The notes: generated from the sequence alone by a model not told the origin. A stretch of 64,000 nucleotides of DNA from Allomyces macrogynus ATCC 38327 (GCA_000151295.1 GG745352.1:484706-548705), one strand, 5' to 3'. Counted from the first letter of the stretch, positions 1 through 13,372 are shown. Numbers and translations are program-made.

Positions 1-2400
1 TCCGCCGCGGGCAATGTGGACCTGCTCGACGACGACTACGACGACTACCATGCCTCGGCCTCGTCCTCGATGCCGCCATGGGCGCCCGTCGCACCGTCCC
101 GGTCCACGACGCGCAAGTCAACGGCGCCGAATACCAGTAAATGGCAATCGTCGAAAATGAATGCCGACGCGCGGCGCAAGTTCCGTGCGGCGGCGCGGTC
201 GCTTGGGTGGGACCCGCGCGACGTGGCGGCCAAACTGACGGCGCCCGTCCGTGCCCTCGCGCACTGGATGCGCCCGCTTGACGCGCACGCCAAGGACGAG
301 GTCAAGAAAATGTTTGTGCCGCTGTCGTCGCTGATTTCCTTGTTTATGGTTGTCTGTGGGCCATTGTGGTTCCCGACCGTGCACGGCGTCTTCAGCTCGG
401 CGTTTTTCTGCGTGATTCTGTTCGTGAATTACTCGCACCTCGTCAAGTTTTCGCTGTCGCTCGTGCAGATGCGGAAAACGCTGCTCAAGTGGGGTATGTG
501 TCGCTGCTTGCGTGCTACGTGGGGTAACATGTTGCACACTTGTCTCACTCTCGAAATCGCACCTTAGCCGAGAACCCCCGCGCCGCCGTGCCCTTCACGC
601 ACACGCACGCCATTTTCGTGCCCAACTACAACGAGCCGCTCGACCTGCTGCGCGACACGATTGCCCGGTTTGCCGCGCACCCATTTGCGCGCAGCAACTA
701 CGCGCTGGTCTTGGCCATGGAAGCCGCCGAGCGCGACCACGCGGCCAAGGCCGATGCCCTGGCCCGCGAGTTCCGCGGCAAGTTCAAGCACTTTATCATT
801 TCGGTGCACCCGTGCGGCCTGCCCGGCGAGTGTCGCGGCAAGGGCGCGAATATCGCGTGGGCGACACAAGTCGCCGACCGCGCGCTCATGGCCGCGGGCG
901 AAGACGCGCGCCGCGTGCTCTTGACGATTACCGACGCCGACGGCGCCCTGGCCGACCTCTACTTTGCCGAACTCGAGCGCGAAATGCAGCAGAACATTGA
1001 CGCGACGGCGACGGCGCCCGACGGCACGCAGTACCGCATGTTCTCGCCGCCCATCTTCTTTGCGCGCAACGCCCAGGCCGTGCCGGCGCTCGTGCGCGCG
1101 ACCGATGCTGCGTGGACCGTGGCCATGATGCAGAACTTGTCGTCGTCCCGTGGGTTGCATTTCCCGTGCTCGACGTACACGCTGACGCTCCCGCTCGCCC
1201 GGCATGTGGGCGGGTGGGACACGTCGGCCGACGCAATTGGCGAGGACCTGCACATGTTCCTGAAGTGTTTCTACCGGTCGCGCGGGATCGCGCGCGGCAC
1301 GCCCATCTGGTGTCCGGTCAACCTGGCCAATGTTCAGGCGGATTCCTACAAGCAGACGCTGTTTGACCGGTACACACAGGCGCGCCGGCACTTTGCGGGG
1401 TCCGCCGACTCGCTGTTCGCTCTGCGGCACACGTTTTACCCGGGGTCCATGGACTTGCCGGCGCCGTTGCCGGGCATCGCGACCGCCCGGTAGTGCGACC
1501 GGTGGCAAGGACGCGTTCGCGCACTACTTCTGGGACCGGTTCGTGTGCATGATGCACGTGTTTGAAGCGCACTTGGTCCCAGCCACGTCGTGGCTGTCGA
1601 TCTTGGCGCTGCCCATGTGCGCGCTGCTGAACCCGGTCGCTGCCGCGTCGCCGCCCTTCTCGACGTTCCTGCAGTTCGCGTCGGTCGCGATGATCGTGCC
1701 ATACGCGATCGTCGCCGTCCTCTACGAGTACGCGCACCGGCTGTGCGAGCGTACGGGCGTCATGGCCGGATCGCCCGCCAACAAAACGGCGCCGCAGCCG
1801 CACGTGGCGACGCGCACCTGGCGCAACATGCTGGATTACGCGCTGATTCCCGTGTGTGCGGTGCTCTATGTCGCTGTCCCGGCAACGTCGCACTGTATGA
1901 ACGCGATGCGCATCTTGGTCCTGCGGAAAGCGCCAGAACAGTTCCAGTATATCGTCGCGCAAAAGGCGCACATTACGGGGATCCCGGAGACGGCGATTGC
2001 GATCGAGGACGATCTCGACGAGGAAGTCGATATGGCGATGTCCGTGCCGTTACCCGAGGTCGCCGACGAGTCGAGCCGCGCCGTCTCGCCCACCGACCAA
2101 GCGCGTGTTGGCGTGGTCCCGGACGTGCACGTGTCTCCGGCGCCGTCGGTCGTCTCGGACTTGGATTCGGCGCTCGGCGATAGTTCAGGCGACGACATGG
2201 ATGCGGACCGCCGTGCGCGGTTGGGTGCGGCGGTCGTCATGCACCACCACCACCACCATCACCATCACCACCACCACCATCCGGTCGTAGCGGCCGCACG
2301 CGCCGCACCGGCGATGCGCGGGCACGCGAAACATGATTCGACGGACTCGGCGTACTTTGAGATGCCGACGAGTCCTGCCCCGGCGTCGCTCGTGTCGTGA
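1..2400 (+). CDS. Membrane glycosyltransferase, GT2-like (5' partial)
   Basis: The reading frame is open from base 1, so the start lies outside the window. Exons are 1-493, 568-1444 and 1494-2400. Two hydrophobic segments (about 310-460) precede a GT2-like catalytic region with FVPNYNEP, an Asp-containing TITDADGA, GEDLHMF and a basic QARRHF stretch that may be the QxxRW counterpart. Further membrane segments follow at about 1560-1740 and 1800-1880. The tail is acidic and Ser-rich with a run of about 14 His (2239-2280). Family knowledge suggests sugar transfer from a nucleotide sugar at a membrane; the substrate is unknown. Intron 1 (494-567) is clear (GTATGT/TTAG). The second join is less sure: the frame moves by one between 1444 and 1494, explained either by a 49-nt intron or by a one-base error. 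Confidence 0.72.
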
Positions 2401-3472
2401 AAGGTGGGAGGGTGAGGTGGTGGAAACGTAGACTTGAGTTTTATGTTGGTTGAAGTTCGTTTGTTCGTAATGCCCATCCCCCCTCCCCCCCCCTCCCCCT
2501 GTTCGTTCGTTTGAGTTGATTTGAAGCGGTTGGTTGTCCCTTTGGTTTGGTTTGGTTTGGTTGGCTCGAGGTCGTCGTTTGTCGTGTTCCGCGAGTGACA
2601 CCGTGGTCGTGCTCGGTCCTTGGGTCCTTGGCGGCGATGCGATGGAGTGCGGCCCTCTTTCCTGGTTGTCTTCTCTTGTTCCATTCCCACCCGTGCACTG
2701 CTCGCCGCTCTTCCCCCGCGCGTGTTCACTTTCTCTCGCCATTCGTCACCGTTGTTCATTTCCAGTTCGTTTCGTGCATTGCCGTGGTGCTGTCGTTTTC
2801 CTGCTGTTGGATGCCGCGGTCTCGGCGCGTGGCGGCCGCGCTGGGGCCTGCGGTGGATTTCACCTCCACCCCGTGTCGCCTCTCTCGTCCTCTCGTATAC
2901 ATGGCATGGGCGTCTCTTTGGATTTCTCTCGGGCCGCATCGGTGTGCGCGTCGTCAGCGCAATGGAGGTGAAAGGCGAGAAGACCTTGCGTCTCGGGACT
3001 CGTGTCGGGCTGAAACCGAGGCCGGCCGGCAGAACAGAGGGGCAGAAGCGCGAGACACGCGCGTGCGAGACACCCGGCCCAGGCGGCACGTGAGGCCGCT
3101 TTGCGGTCACGCGCGTTCACGCCGCGCGTCGACCGCCTTCAGTTTCGCGTGCCCGGCTTTGGGCGGCGGGCCTTGCCTTGCGTGCCAGCAGAGGGCAGCG
3201 CCTTCGCAGCACTGCTGCCCAGCGATCACGAACGCAATCTCGCCGCCGTTCGCCGTCGTCGTCGTCGTCGTCGTCGCCAAGTCAAGTCAAGTCAAGTCAA
3301 GTCAAGACCGACCTGCTGCCCGCACAGCGCTCTTGGACCACGCGCACGCGCCAACGCACCACGCTCTCGACACGCTCGTTTTCCAACGCGCGACCTCGAC
3401 CCACCGCCACCGACACGACCGCGCCGCGCGCTCGTGATCCAACCCGGGCCAACCCGAAAGAACCCACGCACC
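2401..3472. other. Intergenic: GT2 3' flank and CCT1 upstream region
   Basis: No supported gene. It holds C-rich and T-rich runs (about 2480-2500), a GTC-triplet run (about 3257-3276) and a short AAGTC pentanucleotide array (3279-3306) about 170 bases upstream of the CCT1 start. The long reading frames here lack motifs and conflict between strands. Confidence 0.6.
3279..3306. repeat. AAGTC pentanucleotide tandem repeat
   Basis: About five head-to-tail copies of AAGTC directly follow a GTC-triplet run. It lies in the presumed CCT1 promoter or 5' UTR and is probably a simple microsatellite. Confidence 0.8.
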
Positions 3473-5319
3473 ATGGCACCCAAGGGAACAGCAGACGGCG
3501 CTGACGATTGGCGGCGAGCGCACGTCCGGCCAGGACATTCGTCACCAGAACGACGGTATGCCGTTCCTCTCCCCCCCCCCCCTTTCAGAGTCGGGCGGCC
3601 CCTTCAGGGGTTCACCCCCCCCCCCCCCCCGCGTCCCCGTGTTTTAGTCCTCGCGGCCATGTCCGTCGCCAACATCGTCAAGACCTCGCTCGGCCCCGTG
3701 GGGCTCGACAAGATGCTCGTCGACGACATTGGCGACGTGACGATCTCCAATGACGGCGCGACGATCCTGCGCCTGTTGGAAGTCGAGCACCCGGCCGCCA
3801 AAGTGTTGGTCGAGCTCGCGCAGCAGCAGGACAAGGAAGTGGGCGACGGCACGACCTCGGTCGTGATTGTCGCCGCGGAACTGCTCAAGCGCGCCAACGA
3901 GCTGGTCAAGAACCGGATTCACCCGACGACGATCATTACCGGGTACCGGTTGGCCGTCAAGGAGGCGTGCAAGTACCTGACCGAGTCGTTGGCGACGAAA
4001 GTGGAGGCGCTTGGACGCGATTGTTTGGTGAATGTGGCCAAGACGTCCATGTCGTCGAAGATTATCAACACGTGCGTTGCCATTCCCGGCTCCATGGGCC
4101 AACACGCGTTGCGATCACCAAAGACTGACATTCTGTGCTGGGCGAATGTAGCGACGACGACTTTTTCGCGACCATGGTCGTCGACGCGATGCAGGCAGTC
4201 AAGAACGTGAATGCGCGCGGCGAAGTCAAGTACCCCGTCAAGGCCGTCAACATTCTCAAGGCACACGGCAAGTCGGGCAAGGAGTCGCAGTTTATTCGCG
4301 GGTACGCGCTCAACTGCACGGTCGCGTCGCAGGCCATGCCCACGGTCATTCAGAACGCCAAGATCGCGTGCCTCGACATTAACCTGATGAAGGCGCGCAT
4401 GCATCTCGGCGTGCACGTGATTGTCGACGACCCGACCAAGCTCGAGGCGATTCGGCAGCGCGAATCGGACATTACCGCCGAGCGCATCGAAAAGATTTTG
4501 AATGCCGGCGCGAATGTGATCCTCACGACCAAGGGGATCGACGATATGTGCTTGAAGTACTTTGTCGAGCGCGGCGCCATGGCCGTGCGCCGTGTCGCCA
4601 AGGATGATATGAAGCGTATCGCGAAAGCGACCGGTGCCACGCTCTTGTCGACGCTCGCGAACCTCGAGGGCGAAGAGACGTTTGAGCCGTCCTACCTCGG
4701 GTTCGCTGAATCGGTCGCGCAGGAACGCGTCTCGGACGACGAGTGCATTATTATTCGCGGCACCAAGGCGCAGTCGTCGGCGTCGTTGATCCTCCGCGGC
4801 GCCAACGACTACATGCTCGACGAAATGGAACGGTCGCTGCACGACTCGCTGTGCGTCGTCAAGCGCACGCTCGAGTCTGGGACCGTCGTCCCTGGCGGCG
4901 GCGCCGTCGAGGCCGCGCTGTCCATGTACCTCGAAAACTTTGCCACAACGCTGGCGTCGCGCGAACAGCTTGCGATTGCCGAGTTTGCGCAGGCGTTGCT
5001 CGTGATTCCCAAGCAACTCGCCGTGAATGCCGCCAAGGACTCGACCGAGTTGGTGGCCAAACTGTGCGCGTACCACGCGGTCGCGCAGCAGGCGGGTGCG
5101 TCGGACGCGAAAAAGGCGCTCAAGGCCATGGGGCTCGACTTGATCAAGGGGGAGACGCGCGATAACGTCAAGGCCGGTGTCTTGGAGCCGGCCATGTCCA
5201 AGATCAAGTCGCTCAAGGCGGCGACCGAGGCGGCAATTTCGATTTTGCGCATTGATGATATGATCAAGTTGATGCCGGCGCAGCAGGAGGGCGAGGATCC
5301 GCATGCCGGGCTGCACTAA
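3473..5319 (+). CDS. CCT1: T-complex protein 1 subunit alpha (CCT1)
   Basis: Subunit of the cytosolic TRiC/CCT chaperonin, which folds actin and tubulin with ATP. Exons are 3473-3555, 3648-4071 and 4152-5319; introns are 3556-3647 (C-rich, GTATGC/TTTTAG) and 4072-4151. Nearly every CCT1 signature is visible: [13 protein letters not shown] at the N-terminus, [14 protein letters not shown], the ATPase motif [18 protein letters not shown], the [11 protein letters not shown] junction, [15 protein letters not shown] [11 protein letters not shown], and [13 protein letters not shown]. The length of about 558 aa matches the family. Oddity: the only good ATG (3473, context CACCATGG) is one base out of frame with the conserved N-terminus beginning at 3501, so a one-base assembly error or an unusual start is needed. 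Frames downstream of 3501 are clean. Confidence 0.95.
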
Positions 5320-7216
5320 GCGGCAGGTCGGGTCGGGGTTGTTGTTTTGGTTTTATTGTGGCTCACGTTGTTTAACTTTGTTTTGCGTTGCGGTTGGGTT
5401 GGGTTGCTTTGTGTCTCGTTTCTCCACCATTGTCACCATTGAGCAAATCGGACTGGAAATGGGTTTTGGACAGTCTTACTTGGTGGATGTTGATGGGGCC
5501 AAAGGCACTGGTTGTTTGAAAAGTGAGTGGGGGCGCGGGGACGGCGAGCATGTATTCTAAACGAACAAAGAGGAACCAAAACAACTGCGACAACAAACAA
5601 AAAGGCGCGCGGTCCGTCGCGATTTGACGCGATGGGCCAGACGCGCGCGGTCGCGTCGACGATGGATCTGCGGCGCTGCGACCACGGTGTGGTCGTGTCC
5701 GCTGTGTTGCCAAAGCTCGGACGCCCGAATGCATCAGATGTGGCCAAGTATCATCATACACGATCATTTGCTGATGGTTTGCTGCACGACCTCATGCGCG
5801 ACGTTTGGCAAGTCGTACGAAAGTCACGATGGTGCCTGAGCATCGCACTGCCGCTCGCCGCGCCTTGCCCGCCTCCATTTCAGCCCCCAAAAGCGTCGTG
5901 TTGCTCTTGGAATGTCGATGGCAGAGAGTGGACAGGCAAATTGACAGCACCCTCAACAATCGTGTACCCGCGGAAAGACAATCACATGTGCCAATTTCTC
6001 CACTGGTTACATGGCAACAATGACTTCACCCTGGCGCTGGGCGACGGTCGTGCGGTTCCATTGTGCAAACACGCTCTGGGTCAAAATTGGGTGCAATATT
6101 TATGGAAAAGCCGGCGTTGCGCTTGAGTCGATGAGCAGGTCAATTGAAATACTGGCCGAAGAGTGATCTGAAAGGTAGTACAGATATACTCGACTTGGTA
6201 CTGTTTTTACCATTTCCGTGACAATGGCTGCCACATCAGCATCAAATGGAGAACAAATGAATTGCCAATCGCGTCCAACTTGGCGACACTGGGATCAGCA
6301 CATGCTCAATGGAGCGCCATTGATATCTTCGTCCCATTCCTCACGTTCTTTGATGAGATTGCTTTGAAGGTTCTATTGCCATTTCCTGCCATCAATCTGC
6401 CCACAGCCAAAGCACTATCTGTGCAGCCTGGGTTGGTCCCACCGCGAAAAGGTGTAGAGTCGATTGTGGGTGTTGAGTGAGAAGGTATATCTGGCGGTTG
6501 CGTTCAATCTACGTGGTGTAACGTTTGGGTTCAGCGAGCACGACGACAAATGTCTTGCGCCCAAGTTACACCACGCAGAGATAGCTTGGACGACTGTTCG
6601 CGCCTGATTTATCTCTTCACTCATTTCACCTTTGATGCTCCCCAAACACAGTGCATTCGGATCCCCTAAATAGAGCGCAATGTTTCTTCACTTTTTCGCG
6701 GTGGGAATTGCGGTGGGATCAACCCAGGCGGCATTGATGATGTTTCGGTGGTGGCCAGATCTCAGTGGCTACTGAACCGATCTGAAAGAACCTTGCACCG
6801 AGTGTGTGGTGCATAAGATTGTTTTCAATGCGGGGGCCGATATGGGAGTCGAGCGAGGAGTATGGAGGGAGTGGCCAAAAATGGAGAAGCGTCTTGATGG
6901 CATCTGTTTTGTGGATCCTTAGACCGAAAAATTGCGTGACAAAAGCTCGCGGTCATGCTGACTCCTGTATTTTTAGTAACCAGCAGGATTGCAGGCGCAT
7001 CGATTTGGCGGAAGAGCAGCTCAATAGAGCCTGACGATGATATTTCACACGGGCTGCTTCGACGAACCTGTGCCGAAGCAAACAACACCCTCAGACATCG
7101 TGGCCCCGTGGAGCCCCACAACATGCTGATATTTGAACCCCTGAAATGAGCAATCTATTAACCCAGTCAGAACACACAAAGTCCCCAAAGTCTGCCTGGT
7201 CCACCCATCAGTCGCC
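5320..7216. other. Intergenic, less GC-rich; no recognised gene
   Basis: About 1.9 kb between the CCT1 stop and the DOCK stop, where the two genes converge. Reading frames up to about 200 codons occur but show no domain, coiled coil or paralogue that I recognise. It may contain old gene debris like the other AT-richer islands in the window. Confidence 0.5.
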
Positions 7217-10200
7217 TCACTCCAACAAGAACGCGGCCAAATTTTCCTGCGAGCCGAGAAACTCGACAATCTGCTTGACGTGCGCGTCCCTGGTGGATCG
7301 AGTCCAAATTGTGAGTCTGAACCGACCCATGATCGCAGGGCATCGCAATCGAACACATACGCGTTGGCAATCTTCTGCGGCGAGATGGGGCTGTGCGCGG
7401 TGCCGCCCACGTTGGCCTGCAGCAAGGGCTCGAGCTGCGCGACCAGGTGTTCGTACCCAAGCTCCAGGTCCTTTTGGTAATCCAGTTGATCTATCCGTGG
7501 TCGCATCAGTGGCGGTGAGTGATGACGCTACTTGTGCGAAAGAAAATGCGCGTGCAACAACGTACCGTCATGAATCAGCTGCCGATTCACCGTCACGGCC
7601 ACCTCGCACACGCGCAAGAACAATCGGAACGCGGCCTTGAGTTCCTCGACCTGCGACGTCGGGTACGTTGACCCGACCCCACGGGCACCCAAGAACACGC
7701 GCGCGATCTCGCCCGGCCCGGAATTGACTTGCGGCCGCAGTGACCCCGACAGCACCATTTGCAGCGATTTGGTATCGACGGGCGCCGCGTGTACGAGCGA
7801 TCGCAGCCGTGCCGTCCGTGCAGCGATTGCCTGCGTCGAAACTTGTAGCGGGTTCAAGTCGGTCGTCGTGACGTTCACGATTTCGTGCCGCTTGGTCCAG
7901 GACGGGAACGGGCACCGTGTTGCGACGTGTACGTGCTTGAGCCACTGCGTCGATACGTCGCCGTGCGTCCTGCCCGACGGGGTGAATGGGACCACGTAAG
8001 TGAATTGCCGCACGCCCGACAGGTCGGCGTGCTTGGTGGTGGGGCCGTCGTTGGAGATGGATGAGGACGACGAGGACCCGGCGTCGACGTGCGTCACCTG
8101 CGCGTAGGCCTTTGCCGGGTCGAGCTTCGACTCGTCGATGGTACCCGACTCTTGCAAGATTTGGAACGCATCACCCATGGACGCAATGTTGGTCTGCGGG
8201 GATGCGGAGCCGAAGTGAGTCGTCCGCGATCCGAAACGCGAGGAATCAAGTGAGACCGTATCGTACCCGCAGCTTGGTCGCGAAATCCGGTAGCATGCAC
8301 ACGCCCTTTTCGCGATACACAAACGCCTTGCCGTTGAGCTCGCCCCACGCGGTGCCGATATACGCGACGCGGTAATAGGTCGCAAAAATTCGTGCCGGCT
8401 TATTGCTCAGCACAGAAAACGCATCGGCCAGTTGCTGATGCGCCGCAGCCAGTCGTGCCCAATCACGCCTCGCCTCGAGAATCGGCAAGAGCAGCTTGTA
8501 GACCTCGTTGACCATTTCATACTGCGCAGCCTTGTGCAGCAGCGGCACGGCACGGTCAAGGAAGGTGATGAGCCCATCCTCACTAAACTCGTCGCTCGAA
8601 AACGCGCCCTCGTCGCGGATCGTAACGGGCAGTACTTCCTCGATCAGGTTCGGGTTGCACGCGGCGAATGTCAGGGCACCTTTCGGGCCCGGGTACCGCG
8701 CGTTTTGCATGAACAGGTACTCTGAGATCAGCGCGGCGGCGTGCAGGTATGCCAGAGCGGCCTCGGTCAGGTAGCCTGCGTCGGCTTGAATGTTACCCTG
8801 TGGAAATGGCCGCGGTGAGGAATACAGACATCGGAGCTCATCCAGGGTGAAAGCTTGACGTACAATCGTTTCAAGCGTCGCGAGACGCAAATCTGGAGTG
8901 TTGCAGTACCCCTTGGCAATCTCGCCGTAGCAATCGATGCGCGACTCCAGGTCCGGGATCGTTTCGAGCCGGATCCCATTCCGGATCACCGCGCTGAGAA
9001 TCTGGCTCGCGTTTAGCATCTACATGCGCCAAGTCGCGTCAGTCCATGTCGGCGCGTATCTTCGCAATCGAGTGCACGAGGCAAACCTTTTCGCGGAACC
9101 CGGCATCCGTGCACCCCGCGCACTTGGACGCAATCTCGTCCCAGCACTGTGCCATGAGCTCCATGTTCCCATTACGCAGTTGCGAGATGGCGACCGTGAC
9201 CTGGATCCGGAACTGCGAAAACGCGCGCCCTTGCGTCATATCGCGCGCCTGCAGGGAATTACACGTGCGGAACATGGTGAAGAGGACATGGCCCGCAGCC
9301 GACCGCACGAGTGCCGCCACGTTGCTCGCCGTGCGCAACAATGCATCGATGAGTGGCTCCGTGTACCGCTCGAGAATGATGACGGGGTCGGCCTCGACCA
9401 TGGTCGCGATGCGCGACAGGACTTGCGCGGCGCCCTCTTCGCCGACCGGAATCCACAGGGCTTGGATCAGGAACTCGAGGAACGTGCCGCGCGACGTCGG
9501 GAAGACGTGTGTGAGCTCGTCGAAGACGCGCAGGACCATGTTCGCAATGTGTGCGCTCAGGTGCATTTCCTGTGCGATCGATTGGTCCGAGACGCGCTGC
9601 GACGCGGCGACACTGGCCGTGTCAGTCTTGGCGGTGCCGGAGCGGCCGAGTTTGCTGCGGACGGTCGAGACATGGCTCTTGAAATAATCTTCCAAGAATT
9701 TCTAAAACAAGAGCGGTGATTGGTGAGGATCCACGACAGACGAAAAAGTCTGACTGAACTTGGTTCTCGTACCTTGGCCCCACCCGCGCCGCGTTGCTGC
9801 ACCACAACCAGCCGCGCTTCGGCCTGCTCGCTTGTCCCATACTGGAACTCGTTGAGCAGCAGCATCAATCGCTGCATCCAAGCGCCCTCATCGAGCACCT
9901 GCTTTGCCCAGACCTCGAACCGCGGATGCTTGACCAAATGCATCAGCGAGAAGATCGTACACAGCGCGACCGTGCGCATGACGAGCACCTCGGTCGACGT
10001 CTGTGGGAGCAGCGAGGGCAGCAGCGCCAGCGTGACCGACGCAAAGTAGTAGAGCACGTGCGCGTCGACGGCGGGTCGGCCGGTCCACACTGCGGCAACG
10101 TCAGGCGCCGTTGAAATCACTGATCGCGCCACGAGCACGTCGCGCCACATGGTGATGCCGAGCACGCGGATCTCGCGGTTCGTGTGCATCAAACACCGCA

Positions 10201-13200
10201 CGACCTCGGTCACGATCTGGTCGAGCGGGAGCGGGTGTTCCGAGCCGGCAACGTGGGCCAGGAATTCGGTCTTGATGCTGGCCAAGGTGGCCGAGTCGCC
10301 GATATCAATCGCGTTGACGTGGAGCAGGATGAGGTCGAGCACGAGCTCGATGGGCACGAGCAGGATCAGGTCGCGCACAAAGTAGGCGAGGCTGTTATTG
10401 AGGTCCTTGGCAAGGTTGAGCCCCGCCGTCGCCTTGCGCAGGACTGCGTTTTGAGAAAAAAGGCGCAGGTCAGTTTTCGCGCTCATTGAAGTCAGATGGC
10501 AGCAGACGATGGGAAACGGACCAAACGGCGTCAACAGGCCGACCAACCGCTTCAACAGTGTCGTCAATTCACCGAGGTTGCCAAGCGATCCTTGCCGCCC
10601 GACGGCTAGCGTCATGCTCTTCGCTAACACCCCAAAGAAGAACCACGACTGCCCGAGCCCAAGATCGTTCCACGCATTCGGCGCGGGCGAATTCGCAGGG
10701 ACGAGCGCGTGCGCCTCGAGCACCCCACACCACGCGCGCAAGAGCGCCTCGTGCACGCCGTCGGCCGTCATGTCGGCGCGCACCCACTGGACGAGCGGGT
10801 TACCCAACCCGGAATGCACCGCCTCCGAGTGCACCGTATTCACGGACTGGATCAGCGCGTTGAGTGCAACGACCGTTTGCGGCGCCGGAATCGTCGGCGT
10901 TTGCAGGTAGGTCATGAGGAAGTTGAGCACGACCGGGAACGCGCTCGTCAATTCTTTGGCGTTGGCGGCCATGATGTCCGCGACGGCTGCGTCGGCCGCA
11001 CCGGCACCCTCGAGCAGCGTGAAGAGCGGCTTGTCCTGGAAGATGAATGAGCTGTCGACTTGGACGCGCACTTTGAACACATCCTTGACCGACTCGTTGC
11101 CGTTTCTCGCGCCGCCCGATGTCAGGTACTTGCCGTCCTTGTGGTCGCCCTGGTACACGGGCAGCGTGTAGTCGAGGTCGTCGATGTACTTGCCCGTTTC
11201 ATCTTGCAGCGGAAGGAACGCGAACCCGCACGGCGTCTACAGCAAAAGGGGCTAGAGTCAGAGGTGCAGCTCACAGAGATGGCCGGGTTTGAGAGGGTAA
11301 TACGCACCAGGACGGCAGGGTTCTCGTCCTTGCACGCGACGTGCGAGAAGATGAATCGCAGGTGCAGCTTTTCCCTGGTTGGCATCAAGTGGCACTTGAT
11401 CTCGTCCTCAAACGTCGGCGACTACGGAAAAATATGACTTCCGATGAGCTTCATCATTGAACGAAACGTAGGGTCGGCACGAAAATCACCAACCTTTTCG
11501 TGGTACATGACGTTGGTCGACGCGGAATAACGCCATGCCGGCTCGCCCGAACGGCCCGCGACGCACAGAATCGGCTCGCCCTTGGCATTGCACACTTCCA
11601 CATCCACGACCATATTGCGGCCCTTGCCGCGCTTGATCGCCAGCGACAGCGGGAACAAGAGCATTTCGTGCCGGATGCGCGACGCGTGATGAAGCCTCTC
11701 CTTGGCCGAGTCAAATGGCCGCATTATCGTCGGCCGCGGCTCACGATCCTTGGGCATGCGCTTGGGCACGGCCAGAGCGTCGCACCCACCACCGTCGGGC
11801 AAGAATACGGGTTCGACCGCATGCTGCACGTTCTTTTCGATCCGGATCCGAATATCGGTGTCGAGGGACTTGGCAATGGCCGGGTTCGACGTAGCGTTGC
11901 CAATTATCGCCTGCAAAAACTGCGCCATCGTCGACGGGTGCTTGCGCACATGTACGGTCGTGATCGCCACCTGCCCCTGCGCCGATGCCAAAGACGCGAG
12001 CGGAACCGCCGCGTACGCCCATGTTTGCCGGAACGGTGCGAGCTTTTTCAGCGTTGGCGTAACAGGAGTATTGTCAATGGCCTTGTCGAGAATCCGGTCG
12101 ACCTTAACCACGAGCACCGCGTCGGCATCGTGCAGCATTGACATGGGCAAGAGCCCGCGGGCCTTGTCGGTCGGGAACGCGGCGGCACCGCGCACGAGCT
12201 CGAGCCAGTGCATGTCGCCGGCGACGTTCGTCTCGCAGTGGAACGTTTCCGTGAGCCGCGTGCCGTACCCTTGGTGGAAGACGGTTATTTGCACAAACAG
12301 CGGCTGCACAAAGTCGGGGAACGTGCAGCGGTCGAGCGCAAGCTCAAGCCAGGGTCCGGGCGCCCACGCGGTGAGCATGTCGCACCGCCGCCATTCGGGG
12401 ACCGTGCGCTCGGTCCAGACGTGGTCCTGCGAGAGCACAAAAAGCCGCTGCGAGAGCTTGTCGACGTCGGTCGACGGCGACACGGGCTCGTCGTCTTTGA
12501 GTTCTTCAGCCGAGGGCAGGAGCGGGCGGTAGTCGGCCAAGTGCGGTGCCACCGGCTTGACGACGCACCGGTGCGCTTCGAGGCACGTCATGACGGCGTG
12601 CGACGAGGCCGACCACTCGTTCAAGTGGTCCTTGGAGACGAGCGGCTGCTTGATGTGGCCCTGTAGCGGTTCGAGAGCCAGCGCCTTCTTGACCGAAATG
12701 AGCGGTTCGTGCGGGTCCACGGCTCCATCCTGTTTTTGTGGTACTTTGTTAGAGAATGTGGATGGAAATCAAACAGAGCAAGCCGGCGTGCCTGCACTTG
12801 GTATTCGTCCTTGATCGACGAGAGATCGGGAATATTGTGTTGCTTTTCGTGCAAGAAATCGTTGAGTTGTCTGTCGAGAGCGTTCTCCACTGTCGAGAGC
12901 GAGGTAGAAGGGCCAAACGCACCGGATCGGTCACGTTGCCGGACAGGAGGAAGTTGAACGGCCCGCGCGGCTGCTCGCGCGGAATCGTCGGGATAATGCC
13001 GCTCGGCGTCAGCGGGTTATTGGAACTCAAACTCGGTTGACGAGTGCCGCGTCCAGCAACAGTAGGCGTCACGTTCCCATCTTTATTGGTCAGTGTCGCG
13101 CGACGGACAAAACTCGCAGTCTTGACGAGCGGCGGAGGGGGCGGTGGCGCCGGAATAGCGCTAGCGCTGGGACCGAGTGACGATGACGCTGACGTTGGCG

Positions 13201-13372
13201 TGCGCGAATGACCCGTGCCGGGGCGAGTGTGGTTAAGGTGCGAGCCGGTGCAGGTATTGGCCGATGCATCGGCAAACGTATCGACGGAAGCGTTGGCACA
13301 CCGCAAATTTGCCGCGGAGCCCGTCTTTGGGATCGTGATCGGGGCCGGTACAGCACGGCTCGCATCCGGCAT
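7217..13372 (-). CDS. DOCK-family guanine nucleotide exchange factor (DOCK-C/D-like)
   Basis: Predicted activator of Rho-family GTPases (Rac/Cdc42). Ten exons on the minus strand: 13372-12923, 12884-12798, 12729-11494, 11421-11308, 11236-9773, 9701-9078, 9019-8267, 8193-7566, 7490-7361 and 7289-7217, giving about 1852 aa. A disordered Pro/Ser N-terminus is followed by a DHR-1/C2-like domain (about residues 510-660, with STNVMYHEK, SPTFEDEIKCHL and the GFAFLPL strand), helical armadillo-like repeats, and DHR-2 (about 1390-1852) with EVYKLLLPI, SKLDPAKAYAQVTHV, FTYVVPFT, LQMVLSGS and VNSGPGEIA. These match DOCK6-11 better than DOCK1-5. The ATG at 13372 is the best start, but the first intron (12885-12922, 38 nt) is very short and uncertain. 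An in-frame 78-nt intron near 10441-10518 is possible. Confidence 0.9.

Noticed and set aside
3279..3306. AAGTC array considered as a regulatory or telomere-like repeat
   Set aside because: Too short, and the unit does not match known telomere repeats; a simple microsatellite is enough.
3919..5316. A 465-codon minus-strand frame
   Set aside because: Antisense to CCT1, no conserved features.
5527..6126. A 199-codon plus-strand frame in the CCT1-DOCK interval
   Set aside because: No domain, no paralogue, no convincing splice context; not supportable as a gene.
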